From assembly GCA_041390825.1 (NCBI GenBank), contig JAWKPF010000061.1:1-8802 (forward strand): a stretch of DNA of 8,802 nt, in the 5' to 3' direction. The translations under genes were made by a program, and so were the position numbers. The DNA is from Thermomicrobiales bacterium (GTDB lineage: Bacteria; Chloroflexota; Chloroflexia; Thermomicrobiales; UBA6265). Below are positions 6,231 through 8,802 of this stretch, piece by piece; position 1 is the first letter of the stretch; the number at the start of each line of letters is the position of its first letter. The notes under the pieces were generated by a model. The model did no database searches, was not told the DNA's origin, and saw only the letters and a program-made list of their open reading frames with translations.

Positions 6231-8483
6231 ATGCCGACTATCGCGACATTCGACCACGCCATGCTTCGACCGGGCCGCAACCTGCCCGCGCTTCGTGCGC
6301 TCGGCGGGGGGGCGATTTCCATGGCCGGGACCGGTCAGCCCTTTCGCATCGCCGGGAATGAGGCGGTTGTCTACCGGCTGGAAAACGCCGCTCCTGGCTT
6401 TGTCGCGCTCCGCTGTTTCCTGACGGACAAGCTCGATAGCGCGGTTCTGGCTCGCTATCAACGGCTGTCGAAGGACGCGACCTTGCGACGGTTGCGCGCG
6501 TCCGACCACTCCCCGCTCGTACAGTTCGTCCATCTTTTCCCGGAAGGCTTGCTCTTGCCAGGACCGGACTTCCGTTCGTTGAGCGAGCCAGTGATCGCCA
6601 TGGAGTGGATCGAAGGCCCGACGTTGATCGAGGCGGTCGACCGCGCCGCCCGCCAGCGCGAAAAGCGCGTGCTGAATGCGTTGGCCAACTCCTGGCTTCG
6701 TGCCGTGGCTGCCAACCGTGAAGTCGACTTCTCGCATGGATCGTTGACCGGGCAGAACGTCATGGTCGATCTGGAGCGAGGTCCTGTCTTCGTGGACTAC
6801 GACACGGCCTGGTGGCCCGGGGCGGTGTCGATCTCGAAGGCCAAGCCGCCCGCCGCGTACGCGCACCCGCGCGGAGTCGCTTCCGCGCCGGAGCGGCGCG
6901 ACGACTTCGCAGCCTTGCTTATCTACGTCTCGTTGCGGGCGCTTGCGATCGATCCGTCGCTGCGCGACGACTTTGGCGATTCGCCTGCTCGAATCGATGG
7001 CGCCTTGCTGTTCGCCCCGTCCGATCTGGCCGCGCCGAACAAGTCGAAACTCTTCGAACGGCTCACGTCGATGCCAGACGACGAGTTTCAGGGGCTGCTC
7101 GGAATCCTACGCGAGGCGTGTCGGGCAGCAGTCGATGCGGTTCCGCCGATCGATGATGCCTGGCATGCCGCTCGCGCTGCAGTCGTCGAGAAGCAGTCAC
7201 CACCGCCGCCTCCGCCGGCAGCCATTCCATCTCCCCCGGTGGCGGCGGAAGCGACGTGGTACGACGTCGTCTCGCGCGAACCCGTCGAGGAGACGACCGC
7301 AACGTTCATCGCTGCCGTTATCGATCGGGACACCGAAACCGTCGTCGATCTCTGGTCGTCGGTTCGGCAAGCACCCGAGGTCATCCCGTATGCCATTCAG
7401 GCCACCAATCTAGCGACCGAGCATGTCAATCAACGTGTGGCCCGAGCCATCGATTCGGGTGACGACGATGAGTTGATCGCCGCCGTCGAGCAAGCCGAAT
7501 CGCTGGTGATCGCCGTGCAACCGGGCGCCCGGCGCGCCTATCGTCGAGCGCTTCACCAGGCGGAGCTTCGCGCTCAACTGATCGAAGCGCTCGAGGCGGA
7601 TGACCGCCAACGTCTCGCTGACATGGCGGCCAGTGGCGAGCTGGATGAGCTTCGCGGGATTTCACGTTCGGCGGAACGGTCGGTTCGCCTGGCAATCAAA
7701 TGGCAACAGTTGCAGAAGGGGATCGATCTCGACGCTGACGAGATCATTCTGAGCAGCCCATTGGATGACCTTCTGTCGGAACCCGATTACCTCAGCCAGG
7801 AAGACAAGGACCGGATCGCGCTCGCCCAGGGTCGGCGTCGCTGGTTGCAGAATACTCGGAAAGCCCTGCGCGACCGTGATGCCGTTGCGTTGGCCGAGCT
7901 TTTCGCAGCCAAACCGCCGGAGTCCGAGACACTGCTCGGCCCTTCGGAAAAGCGGCGTGCCACTCGCCTGATCGCCCAGCGGCGCGCGGCCGTGCGCCTG
8001 CGCGAAGCGCTTGCATCTGGCGATGACCGCAAGCTGGTCGATGCCATGAACGACATGGAATCGACCGGCGCGTTGCTGCCCGCCGATCTCGATTGGGCGA
8101 GTATTCAGACGGTTGCGGACCGATTGAGCATCGTGGCCACGATTCGTCGCGCCGCCACTGCCAAGCCGCCAGACTACGCGCGCCTGGGACGCATGCTACC
8201 TGCCGCGCGAGCCGCGTTTGGCGGCGCGCAACCCTATCTGGGGCATGGGCTCGACTTCGCGGTGCTGGAGCACGACGTACGTCGCGAAGCTCATCGGGAA
8301 CGCTTGCGCGAGGCGCTCCTCGCCGACGACGAGAACGCGATTCTCACCGCCGCATCACCCGATCCCTATGGCGCCATCGCCACGCTTTCGCCCGCAGAAC
8401 AGTCTCGGGTGGCCGCCGTGCTCGCGCGCGCCAATGCCGCGAACCCCTTGAAGACTACGGACGTCATTACGCCTGCCACATGA
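6231..8483 (+). CDS. Degenerate protein kinase (pseudokinase-like) fused to tandem helical repeats
   Basis: The 750-residue product has no membrane segment and is probably cytosolic. Residues about 20-310 look like a divergent bacterial Ser/Thr kinase of the group whose active members carry HGDLQHGNVLV and DYDGMYVP. Here the beta-3 lysine position reads VALRCF (Arg61), the hinge region EWIEGPTL (125-132), the catalytic loop HGSLTGQN (169-176) with Ser171 where Asp is expected, and the metal-binding segment VFVDYD (Asp189). Asn176 and Asp189 remain, so nucleotide binding is possible while phosphotransfer is doubtful. The glycine-rich loop is poor. A Pro-rich linker (324-337) leads to about eight helical repeats (359-735) and a short tail. 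I chose the ATG at 6231 because upstream codons (frame open to 6126) look non-coding; ATG 6261 is an alternative and neither has a good ribosome site. It faces the stator-like operon across 166 bases and may sense or regulate it. Confidence 0.8.
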   Translation: MPTIATFDHAMLRPGRNLPALRALGGGAISMAGTGQPFRIAGNEAVVYRLENAAPGFVALRCFLTDKLDSAVLARYQRLSKDATLRRLRASDHSPLVQFVHLFPEGLLLPGPDFRSLSEPVIAMEWIEGPTLIEAVDRAARQREKRVLNALANSWLRAVAANREVDFSHGSLTGQNVMVDLERGPVFVDYDTAWWPGAVSISKAKPPAAYAHPRGVASAPERRDDFAALLIYVSLRALAIDPSLRDDFGDSPARIDGALLFAPSDLAAPNKSKLFERLTSMPDDEFQGLLGILREACRAAVDAVPPIDDAWHAARAAVVEKQSPPPPPPAAIPSPPVAAEATWYDVVSREPVEETTATFIAAVIDRDTETVVDLWSSVRQAPEVIPYAIQATNLATEHVNQRVARAIDSGDDDELIAAVEQAESLVIAVQPGARRAYRRALHQAELRAQLIEALEADDRQRLADMAASGELDELRGISRSAERSVRLAIKWQQLQKGIDLDADEIILSSPLDDLLSEPDYLSQEDKDRIALAQGRRRWLQNTRKALRDRDAVALAELFAAKPPESETLLGPSEKRRATRLIAQRRAAVRLREALASGDDRKLVDAMNDMESTGALLPADLDWASIQTVADRLSIVATIRRAATAKPPDYARLGRMLPAARAAFGGAQPYLGHGLDFAVLEHDVRREAHRERLREALLADDENAILTAASPDPYGAIATLSPAEQSRVAAVLARANAANPLKTTDVITPAT
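7305..8435 (+). repeat. Eight tandem helical repeats (44-54 residues) in the kinase-like protein
   Basis: A pattern of the form L-x-x-A-L-x-x-x-D recurs: IAAVIDRD (360-367), VARAIDSGDD (403-412), LIEALEADD (450-458), LQKGIDLDADE (494-504), TRKALRDRD (542-550), LREALASGDD (590-599), IRRAATAK (638-645) and LREALLADDE (692-701). Aligned on the fifth position, spacings are 44, 47, 44, 48, 48, 48 and 54 residues. Each unit continues with a second helix and often a short RxxxxxxRAxR-like helix. This indicates a solenoid-like alpha-helical array, a usual protein-binding surface. Units four and seven are the weakest. Confidence 0.65.
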
Positions 8484-8495
8484 GCGGGCACCCGC
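8484..8495. terminator. Weak GC hairpin between convergent genes
   Basis: GCGGG-CA-CCCGC directly follows the kinase-like gene's stop and forms a 5-bp (effectively 4-bp) stem with a very tight loop. It lacks a T-tract in either direction, so it is at best a poor terminator in a 25-base convergent gap. Confidence 0.2.
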
Positions 8496-8508
8496 AGACT
8501 GGGCGCCG

Positions 8509-8802
8509 CTAGACAAACGCGCTCAAACCAGTCAAGTCCCGGCCCACCACCAGCGTGTTGATGTCCCACGTTCCCTCGAAGGTATAGATCGCTTCGATGT
8601 CCACCATATGCCGCATGACGTGGTGTTGCTGGAGGATGCCATTCCCGCCCAGGATTTCACGCGCCAGTCGAGCGCAGTCGCGGGCTATCTTCGAGTTGTT
8701 CGCCTTGGCCATCGCGGTCATCCCTGCGGTCGCCTCTCCGGCATCGAGCAAACGAGAGAGCTGCAGTGTCAGCAGCTGCGCTTTCGTGATCTCGGTTGCC
8801 AT
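8509..8802 (-). CDS. Acyl-CoA dehydrogenase, glutaryl-CoA dehydrogenase-like (C-terminal part; N-terminus beyond window)
   Basis: The 97 visible residues are the last part of the C-terminal helical domain of an FAD-dependent acyl-CoA dehydrogenase; the Met at the window edge is almost certainly internal, since the family runs to about 390 residues. The stretch TEITKAQLLTLQLSRLLDAG, then ILGGNGI (50-56) and AIYTFEGTWDINTLVVGR (71-88), follows the glutaryl-CoA dehydrogenase pattern closely (LGGNGI, then TYEGTHDIHALILGR). Glu76 in FEGT corresponds to the catalytic base that removes the alpha proton. The enzyme would oxidise an acyl-CoA and pass electrons to an electron-transfer flavoprotein; in glutaryl-CoA dehydrogenase decarboxylation to crotonyl-CoA follows. 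Substrate cannot be settled without the N-terminal half. It converges on the kinase-like gene and has no evident link to it. Confidence 0.93.
   Translation of the reverse strand: MATEITKAQLLTLQLSRLLDAGEATAGMTAMAKANNSKIARDCARLAREILGGNGILQQHHVMRHMVDIEAIYTFEGTWDINTLVVGRDLTGLSAFV

Noticed and set aside
6065..6322. N-terminal extension of the two-pass membrane protein gene, with the minus-strand frame open to an ATG at 6322
   Set aside because: It would run antisense into the start of the kinase-like gene, its residues are Pro/Arg/Gly-rich without protein-like pattern, and the divergent layout needs a promoter region here.
3217..8483. Calling the cassette a Zorya phage-defence system
   Set aside because: The layout shares a MotB-like protein and a long-tailed membrane partner, but no ZorC-, ZorD- or ZorE-like gene is present and no alignment was possible, so the name would overreach.

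Overview
The window is GC-rich, densely coded bacterial DNA. A Thr-Pro linker followed by a very Ala/Thr/Gln-rich extracytoplasmic stalk (3217-4347), together with weak Shine-Dalgarno sequences on several genes, suggests a Chloroflexota member, perhaps Thermomicrobia-like. That assignment is inference from protein style; no rRNA or other marker gene is present.

Layout. 2-595 (+) is the C-terminal end of an FtsX/MacB-type ABC permease. Its ATPase follows at 628-1347 (+). Both genes face trxA (1447-1788, -) across a hairpin that can terminate transcription in both directions. A 284-bp divergent region (1789-2072) holds candidate promoters for trxA and for a GT4 glycosyltransferase (2073-3155, +). 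From 3217 to 8483 lies the unusual part. Two co-directional minus-strand genes encode a single-pass membrane protein with a long Ala/Gln/Thr stalk (3217-4347) and a two-pass membrane protein with a very long cytoplasmic helical tail (4391-6064). Across a 166-bp intergenic region (6065-6230) a plus-strand gene (6231-8483) encodes a degenerate protein kinase fused to about eight helical repeats. The window ends in the C-terminal part of a glutaryl-CoA-dehydrogenase-like acyl-CoA dehydrogenase (8509-8802, -).

The 3217-8483 block is the candidate new system. The small membrane protein has a MotB/ZorB-like layout: basic N-terminus, one helix with an Asp near its start, linker, stalk, and a C-terminal domain resembling a degraded OmpA-like fold. 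Its neighbour has two helices, an inferred N-in/C-in topology and about 330 residues of cytoplasmic helix. Those features recall stator-type ion channels (GldL/GldM for helix number, ZorA for the tail). The kinase-like protein has lost the HRD-equivalent catalytic Asp, so it may act as a sensor or scaffold. A membrane complex with long rods on both sides and a cytosolic pseudokinase partner is a reasonable hypothesis, but it rests on pattern reading, not on alignment.

No intergenic stretch exceeds 300 bases. I see no tRNA, rRNA, CRISPR array, insertion sequence or attachment site.
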